From Macrostomum hystrix (Eukaryota > Platyhelminthes > Macrostomidae), in assembly GCA_950097015.1 (NCBI GenBank), contig CATNEN010000011.1:3128501-3192500 (forward strand): DNA of 64,000 bases, written 5' to 3'. The notes under the pieces were generated by a model. It was given only the letters and a program-made list of their open reading frames with translations, did not search any database and was not told the origin of the DNA. This document shows, one piece after another, positions 52,216-63,840 of the stretch. The position numbers were made by a program, and so were the translations under genes. How positions within the stretch are numbered: the stretch's first letter is position 1; every line of letters begins with the position of its first letter.

Positions 52216-53865
52216 ATGGCCGATCTCGTCGACCTGGACGTTGACTCGCTTTTTGGCGACTACTCAACTGCCCCGGCTACAAATAGTCGTCATCGTCGTG
52301 CTAACAACAGTGGCGACGGCGACGATTTGCTGCTGATTGAGGAGGCCGGAGACGACGATGAAGACGAAGATGCTGGAGCCGCTGCGGCTAATTCAACGCG
52401 GCTTGCTGGCGCCAACGCTGACGACGCCGAAGATGTCGAAATGCTGGAGCGCCTTAACAAGCTGGCCAAGGAGGGCGCGGCCAAGCGGAAGGGCGCAAAG
52501 CAGCCGCAGATCAAACTGGACGCCAATCGGTTGCTAACCGACCGAGGCCTGCCCAGCCTGCTGGACACAATGCAGCGAGCTCCGGTCACGGGTCTGGCCG
52601 GCCGCGAGCTAGACGACCTGAGCTCGATTCTTCGCGCCTACGAGCTGTGGCTCCACCGGCTGCATCCGCGCTTCGCCTTCGAAGACGCAGCCGAAAGGTT
52701 GGAGCGTCTCGGCCGGCAGATGCCGATGCGCAATGCCCTGAAGCGCATGCGAGCCGGCCTGACACCGCTCGGCGTCACCGGACTCTGCGGCGGTGAGGCC
52801 GACGACGAAGAAGAAGAACAAGGCGAGGCCGACTCTCGGCCAGCTAAGAGGGCTGCTACGGACCGTCGCGAATCGTCCAATGAAGAGGATAATAGCGAAG
52901 ACGACGAAAATAATCGAGATAATGACGGCGAGGGTTCTTCTAGCGAGAATGAAGCGGCTGATGCGCCAAATAAAAGCGCTCGCGCCGATAGCGACAGTGG
53001 CGAATCGTTTGACCTGCAGCAGCAGGACAAGAAACTCGATGTCGACGACGAGCCTGTAGGCGACGGTGAGGTCGAAAATAACAAATCAAAGTCGACTTTT
53101 CCTGAAAAGAAGCATCGAAGACCTGCAAAGTTGGTCGATGTTGATGAAGATGTCGACGCGATTAACGGCGAGAGACAAGTGAAGAATCTGAAGTCTAGTC
53201 AGAAGCGTAGACCAGTTCAAATTGAAGATGACTCGGACGGCGAGGGCGAGAGTGAGCCGGCAGAGCCTCGCCGAAAAGCTGCTCAACTTGTCGACTCGGA
53301 TGGCGAGGGCGAGAGTGAGCCGGCAGAGCCTCGCCGAAAAGCTGCTCAACTTGTCGACTCGGATGGCGAGGGCGAGAGTGAGCCGGCAGAGCCTCGCCGA
53401 AAAGCTGCTCAACTTGTCGACTCGGACGGTGAGGGCGAGAGTGAGCCGGCAGAGCCTCGCCGAAAAGCTGCTCAACTTGTCGACTCGGATGGCGAGGGCG
53501 AGAGTGAGCCGGCAGAGCCTCGCCGAAAAGCTGCTCAACTTGTCGACTCGGACGGCGAGGGCGAGAGTGAGCCGGCAGAGCCTCGCCGAAAAGCTGCTCA
53601 ACTTGTCGACTCGGACGGCGAGGGCGAGAGTGAGCCGGCAGAGCCTCGCCGAAAAGCTGCTCAACTTGTCGACTCGGATGGCGAGGGTGAAACAGAAATC
53701 TCAAACTTAGCCTCCAGTCAAAATAAAATTCGACGTCGACCTGTTCAGCTTGCCGACTCGGAAGATGAGGGCGATGATGAAACTGATGAAGGTGCAGAGG
53801 GCCGCGGTGGAGCTGGTGGTCGAGTTGGACAGCGCCCAGCGGTTATTGACTCTGACGAAGACTGA
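52216..53865 (+). CDS. TIPIN: TIMELESS-interacting protein (single exon, 549 aa)
   Basis: TIPIN (yeast Csm3/Swi3) binds TIMELESS in the replication-fork protection complex. That complex stabilises stalled forks and supports checkpoint signalling in the nucleus. The Swi3 domain is clear at about residues 98-185: KLDANRLLTDRGLPSLL, then ILRAYELWLHRLHPRFAFEDAAERLERLG and ALKRMRAGL. The first 95 residues are acidic. The long C-terminal half is acidic and disordered and contains seven to eight copies of a 21-residue repeat (DSDGEGESEPAEPRRKAAQLV-type). This makes the protein about twice the length I recall for vertebrate TIPIN. The start is the first ATG after the minisatellite, followed directly by an open frame. 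AATAAA lies about 30 bp past the stop. Confidence 0.88.
   Translation: MADLVDLDVDSLFGDYSTAPATNSRHRRANNSGDGDDLLLIEEAGDDDEDEDAGAAAANSTRLAGANADDAEDVEMLERLNKLAKEGAAKRKGAKQPQIKLDANRLLTDRGLPSLLDTMQRAPVTGLAGRELDDLSSILRAYELWLHRLHPRFAFEDAAERLERLGRQMPMRNALKRMRAGLTPLGVTGLCGGEADDEEEEQGEADSRPAKRAATDRRESSNEEDNSEDDENNRDNDGEGSSSENEAADAPNKSARADSDSGESFDLQQQDKKLDVDDEPVGDGEVENNKSKSTFPEKKHRRPAKLVDVDEDVDAINGERQVKNLKSSQKRRPVQIEDDSDGEGESEPAEPRRKAAQLVDSDGEGESEPAEPRRKAAQLVDSDGEGESEPAEPRRKAAQLVDSDGEGESEPAEPRRKAAQLVDSDGEGESEPAEPRRKAAQLVDSDGEGESEPAEPRRKAAQLVDSDGEGESEPAEPRRKAAQLVDSDGEGETEISNLASSQNKIRRRPVQLADSEDEGDDETDEGAEGRGGAGGRVGQRPAVIDSDED
53222..53690 (+). repeat. 63-bp coding minisatellite in TIPIN
   Basis: Seven near-identical 63-bp units plus a partial one (gactcggatggcgagggcga ... 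gctcaacttgtc) keep the reading frame. Only synonymous gat/gac and ggc/ggt changes are apparent between most units, so the amplification is recent or selected. Confidence 0.95.
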
Positions 53866-53895
53866 TCGGCACCTTGCATTTCTTATCTACAGTGC

Positions 53896-53901
53896 AAATA
53901 A
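53896..53901 (+). terminator. TIPIN polyadenylation signal
   Basis: caaataaaagc about 30 bp after the TIPIN stop codon, the canonical AATAAA. Confidence 0.7.
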
Positions 53902-55299
53902 AAGCAGCAAAGTAATTTTGTGCTTATCATTCGATATTTGATTAAATTTATTAAACTTTTTTTCATTCGTAAGCTCATTTTCGATTCGTAAACAGCAAGC
54001 ATTTTCAAAATTATGTCTCATGTAATTAAGTGCTTGAAAATTCAACAATATATAATATATACTTATGCAAGCTTTGTGTTGAACAGCATTTACCCGTGTT
54101 TACTCTCAGGCACGAATTTTACTCTTTTTCAGGTCATCGCGATGGTCCACGCCTGGTTGAGTTGGAACTAAAACAAAATCTTTAAGATTACTGCCTGATA
54201 TTGTGTTGAGATTGAGATGTGAGGCTGGAGCAGCCTATTGTTCACTATGTTTTTTTCTCAGGAAAGCTGCAGATATTGAAGTGGTCAACCCGCCGAGCAA
54301 GCATAGGTAGCCAATTATCGGCTGCCTAACACGGAAGTGAAGACAAGCGTGTGACCAGCTTCCTAAATAGCGCCTCTGTTATTTCAAGGTTCATTTGCTT
54401 GCTGAAAGCAACCAGTTTTCTGATTGAGCATTCAATTAATGACAATACTTTAAGGATTGTTGGGCGATCATCATCGCGGTGATAGACATTCTGGTGGTCA
54501 CATAAAAATAAAAACACGAAAGGTAAACATTTTGTGGAAAAATCAATAATGAAGTTCCCGGTAGATTTATAAGCTTGATGCTTGTGAACCGTAAGTCCCG
54601 GTTGTATTTGAAAAAAACAAAAAATAAAACGGTTGAAGTCAGTGGCAGAAATAACAATTAATATTACGCTATTATTAAACGATTTCCTATTCTCAATGGT
54701 ACTCACGATGGTAAAAAAGCAAGATTGCTTGAAATTTCGCGATGAGAACCTATCGAATACTCACTGATTCTCTGTTCTGAACGCCGGGGTGCAAAAGTCA
54801 GAAGTGCAGCGCAATGTACTGATACAGCAATTAATAATTAATATAAGTTTATGATAATTGTGCAAACACTAGGCCTTAACTCAGAAAATTGGCATTTCAG
54901 TGCAAAAATAAGCATTTCTGGTTATAGACACAAATTGTAAATCTACGAGTCACGCTGTATGTAAAACATACATTTTAGAGGCAATATTAAATGTAACATT
55001 TAAATTATATAGTCTATAGGCCGGAGTAAGAAAGTGATTGTATCTGATTAAACTGGTAGGTGAGCGACCATTTGAGTATAATAAAATTCAAGGTAGTGCA
55101 GTGATTGTTTTAACTGAGTTTATGAAAATTAGCAAAAAATACAATGAATTGATTCAGCATTTTTAATTTGCAAAAAATCGCGTTAGCAGATAATCTACGA
55201 ACCCTTCAACTGTCTAAGCTGCTGACAAAGCATATCGCTTGGAAACCATAAAGCAACTCGTAGGGACTGACGTGAGATTTCATGCTCGTATGTCCTTAC
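53902..55299. other. Convergent spacer between TIPIN and the stalk-like gene
   Basis: No gene is confidently seen. A minus-strand frame around 54490-54326 (after an accaccag acceptor) reads like protein, YHRDDDRPTILKVLSLIECS, but no partner exon or family was found. Confidence 0.4.
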
Positions 55300-57387
55300 T
55301 CAGGCCTTCGGAGTCTTTCTCCCCCTGACCCCTGTCTGCACTCGCTTGGCCTTGTCTTCCCAGTCCAAGTCCGCGTCCTCCTCAGGCGATACCTTCAAAA
55401 TCTTCTTCTGCTGCTTGATGCTGGCTGGCTGGGCGTCCGTATCGTCTGAGAGCTGCCCCACCGCTGCCACCACATTCTGTGTCTGAATGTTTAATTTTTT
55501 TATTTTTACACGTAGTAGAAAAGAAAAAGCTGAGCGGTAGCACACAGCTCGACTCTTAAATATATATTCCAGGGCTCGAATCCGCAGCGAGGCCAAATTA
55601 TATTACGCTTCACGCCCAAGCAATTTACGCTTATGAAAGCGAACCCCAAAGCCTTTACTAACTCAAAAAGAATCCTGTACGCTTCCTGTAGAAGTAAAGG
55701 GGCTTGAAACGTATGCGTGAAATAAACTAAAAATAATACTACGAATAATTGTAGTGGGGCTGTGGGCAATGGCACATCATTTGGTGTCACTTGACCCGCA
55801 GCAAGCGAGGAGGCAATTCTGCCCCATTTCGTTGACTCCTGAGCACACACGCACACAGATACCGTAAGCAGGCACACACTCACATTGGTATGTAATCTGC
55901 CCCTGACTTTCTAACTGTCAGACAGTGTACACTCTCACTGTGCCTTGGAGTTTGGCCCACAAGGGCGTAAATTGCACGTCAAGCCCCCAAGCCTTCTCTC
56001 CGCGGCCATGCGCCTCAAATAAATGTGGCCTCGCCGAGGAATCGAGCTCAGTGACATCGGTGCGAGAGGCAAACGCATTAACCGCTCTGCCACTCACTCC
56101 CTGTGTAACGTATGCGTGTACCTGTCGCTAAAGGATGCATAGTGCATTACTTACCGTTGATTTTTCGAACCAATCAGACCCAGACTCACCCAGTCGAAAA
56201 AGGCGGCTGCTGCTGCACTTTTCAAAGCAACCTCGCGCACATCCAGGTTGGCCACAATTTCCCTGCATCGAGCCGCAATCGCCGGGTGTACTGATGCCGG
56301 ATCTAGCTTGTTGAAGTCGGCCACGCGGAGTGTCTTCACAATAGGCTGGCAGCGCTTCCACTTCTAAAAAACAAACCAACTTTCTTGTGGTTGCTTTTCG
56401 CAGTTTTCAGAGGACTAGAGAATCTCAATTGATAATGTACTGTCAATTTAGGATCTGTGGAATATTATTTACTACACTCTTCTAATGGTGTATTCATATT
56501 CTCAATCCGATTAACCAATCCATAGATATAAGCGAAAATGGCCACAAAGCTCACTCGAGTCCTCTTCTCATAGAAGCCCATGAGCAGCAGGACGGCCATG
56601 ACAGTGGCGTGAATATTCTGGTCCGGATTCGAGTAGCAGGACAGTTCCAGTTTCGACTTCTCGTCCAAATTGAGCGGCTTGATGCTAATCTTGTCGATGC
56701 GGTCGAAACGCCGATAGACATCGAGCGCTCGACGCATGTCGGCGCTGAGTTCCGCCAGGATCTCCTCCGAGAAGAATTCGTCGTCGATTTCACGCAAAAC
56801 TTCGGCGATGCGCTCTTTGTTACGCTTGGAAAGGGCATGCTCAATGCTGCTATTTAGCTCTGAAATAAGAGCAGTATGACGCTGAGACATTTTATATGCA
56901 AGTCCGTTTCAGAGCATATCATTCTCCTTGGATGGACCTTAAGGGTGTGACTAGGGTTGACTTAGAGGTAACGAGTCCTGACTGTCGCACTAAAGTTCCT
57001 GAGCTCGAATCCGCGGCAAGAGCTCCTTTCCTTTTTGGCTTGGGAGCTTAAAGGAAAGGGTCATTAGCGCAAAACCCCAAGTTACTGTGAGAATGCAGTG
57101 TAAATTGCATTGACAATGAGAAAGTCAGTGCACATGCAAGCAGACTATCTTAAAGTTTTTGTGACCCCTGAGCACATTCTTACACACAAGGTTTGTTTTA
57201 CTGACTCACTGTCTTTAAGCTGCAGCATTCTTAAAAATCTCTTCGCAAAGGTGAATAGCTCATCCTCCTGAGACTGGCCGTTGTCCACCCACTCGTCCAT
57301 TGCAGCCTTGATCGGCTTCGGACGTCTGAGGCGCAGCGCTTCGCAAAGTTGAATGCGGCAGTGCTTTTTAATGGCACCTGCGATCAT
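55300..57387 (-). CDS. Small protein with dynein-stalk-like pattern (4 exons, 279 aa)
   Basis: Exons on the minus strand: 57387-57210, 56859-56555, 56363-56190, 55482-55300, with phases 1, 0, 0 and a total of 840 nt. The start ATG (MIAGAIKKH) lies only 63 bp beyond the stop of the upstream gene, and a splice acceptor (gatcgcag) sits within it. The first exon might therefore really begin at 57377 with a 5' partner elsewhere, or be trans-spliced. Residues about 60-220 are helical and contain ISIKPLNLDEKSKLE, SYSNP-like CYSNPDQNIHATVMAVLLLMG, KWKRCQPIV, then FNKLDPASVHPAI and KSAAAAAFFDW. This order (Y..P..V..VM.AVLLLLG - W - LL.. - S.AA..W) resembles the coiled-coil stalk and microtubule-binding region of dynein heavy chains. 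The C-terminus is short and charged (RKTPKA). Function is inferred only by pattern. Confidence 0.68.
55740..56105 (-). mobile_element. tRNA-derived SINE, family 2
   Basis: Reverse-oriented copy in intron 3 of the stalk-like gene. Body agcgaggaggcaattctgcc, head ending cgctctgccactcactccc. A plus-oriented fragment of a related element (ggctcgaatccgcagcgagg) lies at about 55565-55660. Confidence 0.8.
56955..57185 (+). mobile_element. tRNA-derived SINE, family 2, diverged
   Basis: Head-like gacttagaggtaacgagtcc, box-B-like gagctcgaatccgcgg, then the body with gagaaagtcagtgcac and ctgagcacattcttacacac. It lies in intron 1 of the stalk-like gene. Confidence 0.6.
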
Positions 57388-57450
57388 AGGGGGTAAAACA
57401 ACAGGGGTACTCGCAATTGTGTGGAATATACAGAGATATAATTTTTACAG

Positions 57451-60400
57451 CTAATTTTTACGTTTTTCTCTAGCCTCGGCGCGTAGTCTCAGTTTCTCAT
57501 CGACCTTAGACGCGGTGGTGGTCGCGGCGCCACTGCTACGTCCCCTACCAGATGTCGACGCTGCTCGCGAAGATGATGACGATGAACGCGAGCGACCACT
57601 TCGAGAGCCGGAGCGGGAGCCGGACCTAGACCGGGCTCGGGATCTGGACCTGGATCTCGACCTAGATCGAGATCTGCGTCTCGATCGAGATACTGATCGC
57701 GATGTAGACCTGGATCTAGAGCGATATCGTGACTTCGAGCGGGACCTTGATTGGGATCTCGAACGCGAAGGCGATCTTCTGGAATGCGATCTAGATCGAG
57801 ATGGAGACTTTGAGCGCGAACTGGCTGGTGAATGAGACCGAGAATGCGATGGGCTACGCGCTGCTTCCCTGTCCGAATTTGGTGACTTCGGCGACTTCGG
57901 TGTTTTTACTGATCCCTGCGGCGACGCAGTCGACGATTTATCCCTCGTGACATTTTCAGTGGATGTTTGAGCACTTTTTTCTTTCTCTTTCTCGGCTGCC
58001 ACAACAGTATACTTAAGTAGGCAGGACTCGCTGCCGTCTGCGCACTGACACACGACTGCGTAAGCATCGCCCTCCAAGTCCGTTGGCAGCGGCCCAGTGA
58101 AGCAACCGTCTTGTCCTGGCTGCAGAGTCAAGAAGGGCTCACTGCTAGCGGCGCCAGTTGCCTGAGTCCTTCTTAACGACACTGCACGAACTGCGGAGAC
58201 ATCCATGGCCTTCAAAGTCAAGTTCGATTTGGAACCCGGTCGCAGCAGACCGCGTTGTCCCTCCATCAGACGGAACGCGGGCCCCCAGGATTCGCACGCA
58301 GTTGGGAATGGCACGGTTTCTGATGGGTCAATGTTTCCGCTGCTGCGGATTAGGTAGGTGAACAGATGCTGCTTCCCCGAAGAGGCCGGCCCTGAGCCAT
58401 AAACGCGGAGCACGTGGCTGCCGTTGTCAAGGAAACGCACCCGGAATTCTGTTCCGTTACCGTCTGGACTAGCGTGGGCCAGAGCAAAATCTGGGACAGC
58501 CTGCAGGCGGCCCTTTGAGTAGTGCAGCAGCTCGCAGTGCAGTCGCGTTGTTGCGGGGTGCTGCCAGACAAGGCCAACTTCAGTCTGGTCAGTCTTGATG
58601 TAGGGCCGCATGCTGCTGGAGTCGTTGCTGCCGTCCACAACGGGCTTCGCGTTTAAAAGCCCAGGGCCCGGACTAGAGGACGATTCGGCCTCTCTGACTC
58701 CAAGAGGACCGCCAAGAAGTTGGGCTGGCGGCAAAGCCGTTGCCCCCGCTGTTGTGCTGGTGGGCACAACGTCGGCTTCAATCAGGAAGTCTCCCACCAG
58801 CTGATAGGCATCGTCCGACATATCACCTCGCCGCTTAGCCATGATTGACAGGCCAAACTTTCCCGTCTCAGGTGCTACAACGTGGACCATGTCGATCTCG
58901 CCCTCGCGCCAGACCAGCGGTTCATTGTCGGCCAACGGGTTCGGGTCCTCTCGATTGCGCAACTCGCACCGATAATCCAGCGGACTGTTGGCCCTCAGCT
59001 GCAGCGTCTCTTCGCCATCCCTAAGCCGGATCTCAGCACCCTGGTGGCTCAAGGCCGTCACGCCGATCTTTTCGGCCCTGGCACCGAGGCCCCACTCGTC
59101 TGCTCGAGTCTCCGGTAGAGGCGCCACGTCTTCGCTGATGCGGTCGCAGTGCAGCACGTAGTGAACCAGGTCGACTCTAGGCGAGGCTGGCTCCAGACCG
59201 CCACTGTTGATGCCCTGCAGCACCAGCAGGTACTTGCCTGTCTTGGGTGGATAAATTGCTACTTCTAGCTGCCGGCCATGACGCTTTAGCGCAGCGAATC
59301 TCGTCAGTTTCATCTTGCGACGCTGAAAGTCCACGGTGTCGGAGTTTGCTGACAAACTGCCGGTGTGAATGTACAGCAGGGCGGCGTACTCCTGTAGTTT
59401 CGGGCCTGTCTCTTCGAACTGCAGTACCAGCTCTCCGGTCTCTGGAACCAGCGCCACAGCCTTCAGATGGCTCACTAAGCGAAGCCCGAAAGACTCCATG
59501 AGATCCGGGAACATGTACGGCAGCTGTTCGAATTGTCGCTGGGTCAGCGGCTCGGGCAGCAGCTGCCATTCGGGCCGCTCCGGGAAGTGCTTGAAGATCA
59601 TCTTCCACGGGTCGGTGAGGAAGTAGGTCTCGTTGCATGTGTACACCATGGTGCCACGGCTGGGTGTGGCTTTCTGAACGCGGCCATCGTCGGCGATCCG
59701 ATTCCACTCGCCGCTGTTCTCGCCAGCAACATGGCAGCAGCCCCAGTGGGCGTCAACCAGGCGCCACTCGCCATCCACGAACACTGCGAACCAGAGGCCG
59801 CGGTCGCGCGCTTCGTCGATTCGCTCGCCGATGCGGTAGGAGGTGCCCTTCTTGTAGCCCCGAATTAGCTCGTACTCGACTCCGGCGAACCTGCCGGATA
59901 TTAAATATAAAAAAGAGCGATTAGCAGACAGATTAATCGGTGTGTATACAATGGCGTCTGGGTGGCTGAGTAGAGCTAGTCCACTGAGGCTTGTGTCGAG
60001 ACCACATTATTCAGCTCTCCCCCCTAATCGGCTGACGAAACTATGTGGCGCCGTATAATACGAGTAGTGGCGCCTCATAGTACGAGTAGTGGCGCACCCC
60101 TGGTCGTGGCGCTCCCCTGGAAGTGGCGCCCCCCTGGAAGTGGCGCCCCCCTGGAAGTGGCGCCCCCCTGGAAGTGGCGCCCCCCTGGTCGTGGCGCCCC
60201 CTGGTCGTGGCGCTCCCCGGTAGTGGCGCCCCCCTGGTCGTGGCGCCCCCTGGTCGTGGCGCTCCCCTGGAAGTGGCGCCCCCCTGGAAGTGGCGCCCCC
60301 CTGGAAGTGGCGCCCCCCTGGTCGTGGCGCTTCCCTGGTCGTGGCGCTCCCCTGGTCGTGGCGCCCCGACAGCACTTGAGGACACTAATTTGAGCAAAAT

Positions 60401-62085
60401 GTACGGCCCCTATACAAAAATGTGAGCTACGCCACACTATAGGCATAGCTTTTTTAGTGAGGAAACATGCGGGCAAAATGGTAACTTAATTTCCATTATT
60501 TCAACCCTTAACATGTAACACTCACTGTCTTGATATTACAGACACTTACAAGTATTTGTTCAATACCATGACAACGACAGAAAATCTAATCAATTTAATT
60601 CACTAAATCAAATCCAGAGTTGTCCTAAATGACAGAATTCCCATGGGGTTCGTATTTTTGCTTGGATTTTGATCCGATTGCTTTGATAAACTACTTGCTG
60701 ACTATTTTACATGTAGACAGAGGTTTAACATTTTTTTCAGGGAGTAGAAATAAACATGCACAGGAGTATAGGGAGATAATAGAGGAACTGTGAGCAGGAT
60801 GAATGAGACATTGGGGAGTTGGGGATGAGAAAACTGTCAATCTAATCCGCTCGTAAGCGCCCTCTAAACGCCAGAAAATTTCCGACTAGCAAGGCTCTTT
60901 AATTGGCCCCTATAGAAGTTTCAAGCCTTTTAACCCACCTTCAGAGACTCTAACTCCTCATGATCAGAGACTCTCAGTCTAAGATCAGAGTTACTCTCAC
61001 TCTCAGTCTAAGATCAGAGTTACTCTCACTCTCAGTCTAAGGTCAGAGACTCTCAGTCTATGGTCAGAGTTACTCTCACTCTCAGTCTAAGGTCAGAGAC
61101 TCTCAGTCTATGGTCAGAGTTACTCTCACTCTCAGTCAATGGTCAGAGTTACTCTCACTCTCAGTCAATGGTCAGATACTCTCAGTCTAAGGTCAGAGTT
61201 ACTCTCACTCTCAGTCTAAGGTCAGAGACTCTCAGTCTATGGTCAGAGTTACTCTCACTCTCAGTCTATGGTCAAAGACTCTCAGTCTAAGGTCAGAGAC
61301 TCTCAGTCTATGGTTAGAGTTACTCTCACTCTCAGTCTATGGTTAGTTACTCTCACTCTCAGTCTATGGTCAGAGACTCTCAGTCTATGGTTAGTTACTC
61401 TCACTCTCAGTCTATGGTCAGAGACTCTCAGTCTATGGTCAGAGTTACTCTCAGTTTCAGTCTATGGTCAGAGTTACTCTCAGTTTCAGTCTATGGTCAG
61501 AGACTCTCAGTCTATGGTCAGAGACTCTCAGTCTATGGTCAGAAACTCTCAGTCTATGGTAAGAAACTCTCAGTCTATGGTCAGAAACTCTCAGTCTAGG
61601 GTCAGAAACTCTCAGTCTATGGTCAGAGTCTCAATCGTCTTAACTCACGCAATGAGCCGCTGAAACAGCGCCGAGAAGAGCTTCTCCTGCCGGCAACGAA
61701 CAAGAATGTCCAGCGGAGAGTCCCGTTTTCTCTTCTCCGCCCCCTCTACAACTTTGGCGGGGTCGGCTCGTCCGACCCATTCAAAGGCGGCCCGAACCTT
61801 CTCGAGCTCGCTGCGGCACTGGCATTCGTGCATTAGCCTGTCTGTGAATGTCTGCCAGTCGTCCTCCAGCGTTGGCATCAGGGTCGAGACGGCATCGGTG
61901 ATCGTTGCCAAGCGGCCAGGCTGAAAGATGGCCTCCTTTCGTCGGTTGCTCGCGAACGGCAGCGGCGGCTGCTGCTTCTGCTGGACTTTACCAGGGTCCT
62001 GGCCCTTGTCGAGCTGCAGCTGACGCAGCTGTTCCAATGTGTGGCCGACGGAGGGATCGTTAAAGTCGGAAAGGTCAATCTCCAT
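57451..62085 (-). CDS. KY/hillarin-type transglutaminase-like protein with RS domain (2 exons, 958 aa)
   Basis: Minus-strand exons 62085-61649 and 59890-57451. Donor gc|gtgagt and acceptor cag|gttc join in phase to read QRLIA-FAGVEYELIRGY. Residues about 90-230 match the transglutaminase-like core of KY and hillarin cytoskeletal proteins: SPLDILVRC, GYKKGTSYRIGE, VDGEWRLVDAHWGCCHV, then TYFLTDPWKMIFKHFPERPEWQLL. The usual catalytic His (HxWN) is replaced (RGLWFAV) and the Cys region is aberrant (RCRQEKLF), while the Asp (LVDAHW) remains, so enzymatic activity is doubtful. Residues 230-790 hold beta-rich repeats typical of the family (ETGELVLQF, ETGKFGLSI, DNGSHVLRV). Residues about 825-935 are an Arg-Ser repeat domain as in splicing factors, in the same exon, which is unusual here. 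The intron contains two minisatellites. Confidence 0.82.
60070..60365 (+). repeat. 17-bp GC-rich minisatellite in the KY-like gene intron
   Basis: About seventeen units of gtggcgcccccctggaa or gtggcgcccctggtc. Open frames on both strands through it are by-products. Confidence 0.9.
60966..61635 (+). repeat. 21/29-bp compound minisatellite in the KY-like gene intron
   Basis: Alternating units gtcagagactctcagtctatg and a longer form with gttactctcactctcag. The array ends within 12 bp of the exon-1 splice donor (61648), so it nearly touches the splice site. Confidence 0.92.
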
Positions 62086-63840
62086 TTAGCAGATTAGAAA
62101 CAGGTACTGGCTTGGACTACAAATTATGCTAGTTGGTCTGCTACAGCATGGCAACGCTCGATTGCAAAAGTAATTGAGCAGTCGAAGCAATTTTCTACTA
62201 CCGGGCCACGCGAGCCGAGCTCGCTTTTATACACAAGCCGAACAGATCTGCAGCCGCTGCGACTCACAGACTAAGCTCAATAACTCCTGCCTCTACAATC
62301 GTCAGCCACTCATTCATTGGTTGCCATGGTAACCCTAACTAGCGAGAGGCACGCGTGAGCATGGGGAGTAGCGCCCATGCACACGGAAAATGGGAGATTT
62401 TTAGCCCGGGAATTCGCGCATTGGAGGCTGGGATTGGGTCAGAGTGAGTAGGAAAGAGAAAGAATAGAGAGATGGTCGGAGATAGGTGAGCTGCAAAGCG
62501 CTCCTTGCGTAGGTGATTGAAACAAAGAAAACCAACCCATGAACCGTCTCCGTGCTCAGTGAGGTAAGAAACTGCAGTGCATAAGAAGACAGAATGGTAT
62601 AGGGTGGGGTTTATTTAAGAGCGAAAGCGAGGAATGCGGGTGTATAGACACGTTGAGGTCTTTAGCATTCAGTCTATCAATTAGCTCGTAAGTGGCATTT
62701 AATCAAACTCAGGACAAAGTAATTCTGGAAACAGCAGAATAACCATGAACTACCGTTGTTAAAATTGTAGGACTTCTGGCCGAGACGTCAGGAGTTCGAA
62801 TCTAAGCCTAAGTGAAACAATACTTAGCAAGGCACTTAACGATCAACCATTGCTTTAGCTCAATCAGTATTAAAATGGGTACTATAGCATGAGCTGGGGT
62901 AGATACCTTGGTATTTATGACTCGTCTTATGCCCAACAGAGCTTAATTGTAATTTCTTTTTTTTACTCTCAGGTCGCAACCAGGTACATTTTTTCACGTT
63001 GATGAATTATCTACCGATTCAGAAAATTAATAAGACCTTTTCAATAGCAGACAATATTTTCATTATGAAATCGGTTGTTTCAATTACATTTAAAAGGGGC
63101 TCAGGCCCCCATCCCCAGAAGGTGCAGTAGCTAAGTTGTGGGTTGTGGTCCGAATTGGCCAAGGTCTCATCGTCTATTTTACTTCCAGCGAATGAATTTT
63201 AGGGTGCTTGATCTGAATAAATGCATGAATACGGCTTACTGTGCAACGTTTGCACTACTAACAGTAACAACGTATATTATTGATGTTAGGTACATAGTCG
63301 ATTCTTAACGCTAATGAGCTTCTGAAAAAACTCCGCTCAGTCTCTGGAACTTTTTAACTTGCGCGCTTCATTCACACTCGTGTATATTAAAATAAGAGTA
63401 AGCAGAAAAAACTACAGCCAAATCATGGATTCCATAACAGCCGAATGTGCACAAATAAACAGGCATGGCTAGAGCTAGATCAGCGTTATCTATTTTTGCC
63501 AGGAGTTTTGAAAAAGCCATTAAGACTTTGGATTAAACCGGGGCTCAGTGCAATAAAATCAACCAATGGACAGGAGTATATAGAAAAGAAGAACCGTTAC
63601 CACTGGATAAATAACAAAACTAAAAGACTTACAGCGTTTACAGCGTTGAGAAAGTATATTATAAACGCAAGTTTGGCGCCGCAACAGCGGGATTATCAAA
63701 CTAGAAAAGTAAAACCTCTTAACAGTAAAACTAAAAAAGTAGGAAAGCGACATAAGACTGGACAAAAAACAACCAAAAATGGCTTCAGTTACTAAAAGTT
63801 ACTTTAACAAGACTAGACAACCCGGTTGAAAAAAATACTG
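62086..63840. other. Upstream region of the KY-like gene
   Basis: About 62770-62960 is a diverged family-1 SINE (caggagttcgaatctaagcc, ttgctttagctcaatcagta). A 116-codon frame at 63445-63795 is Lys-rich with no domain and is not called. The remainder shows nothing recognisable. Confidence 0.5.

Noticed and set aside
54326-54706. 126-codon minus-strand frame between TIPIN and the stalk-like gene
   Set aside because: Only the last ~55 codons look protein-like. No upstream exon, start or family could be supported.
57515-57835. Plus-strand Asp/Glu/Arg-rich frame opposite the RS domain
   Set aside because: It is the antisense shadow of Arg-Ser codons in the KY-like gene.
63445-63795. 116-codon Lys-rich frame
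   Set aside because: The composition reflects AT-rich DNA. There is no domain, splice or conservation signal.
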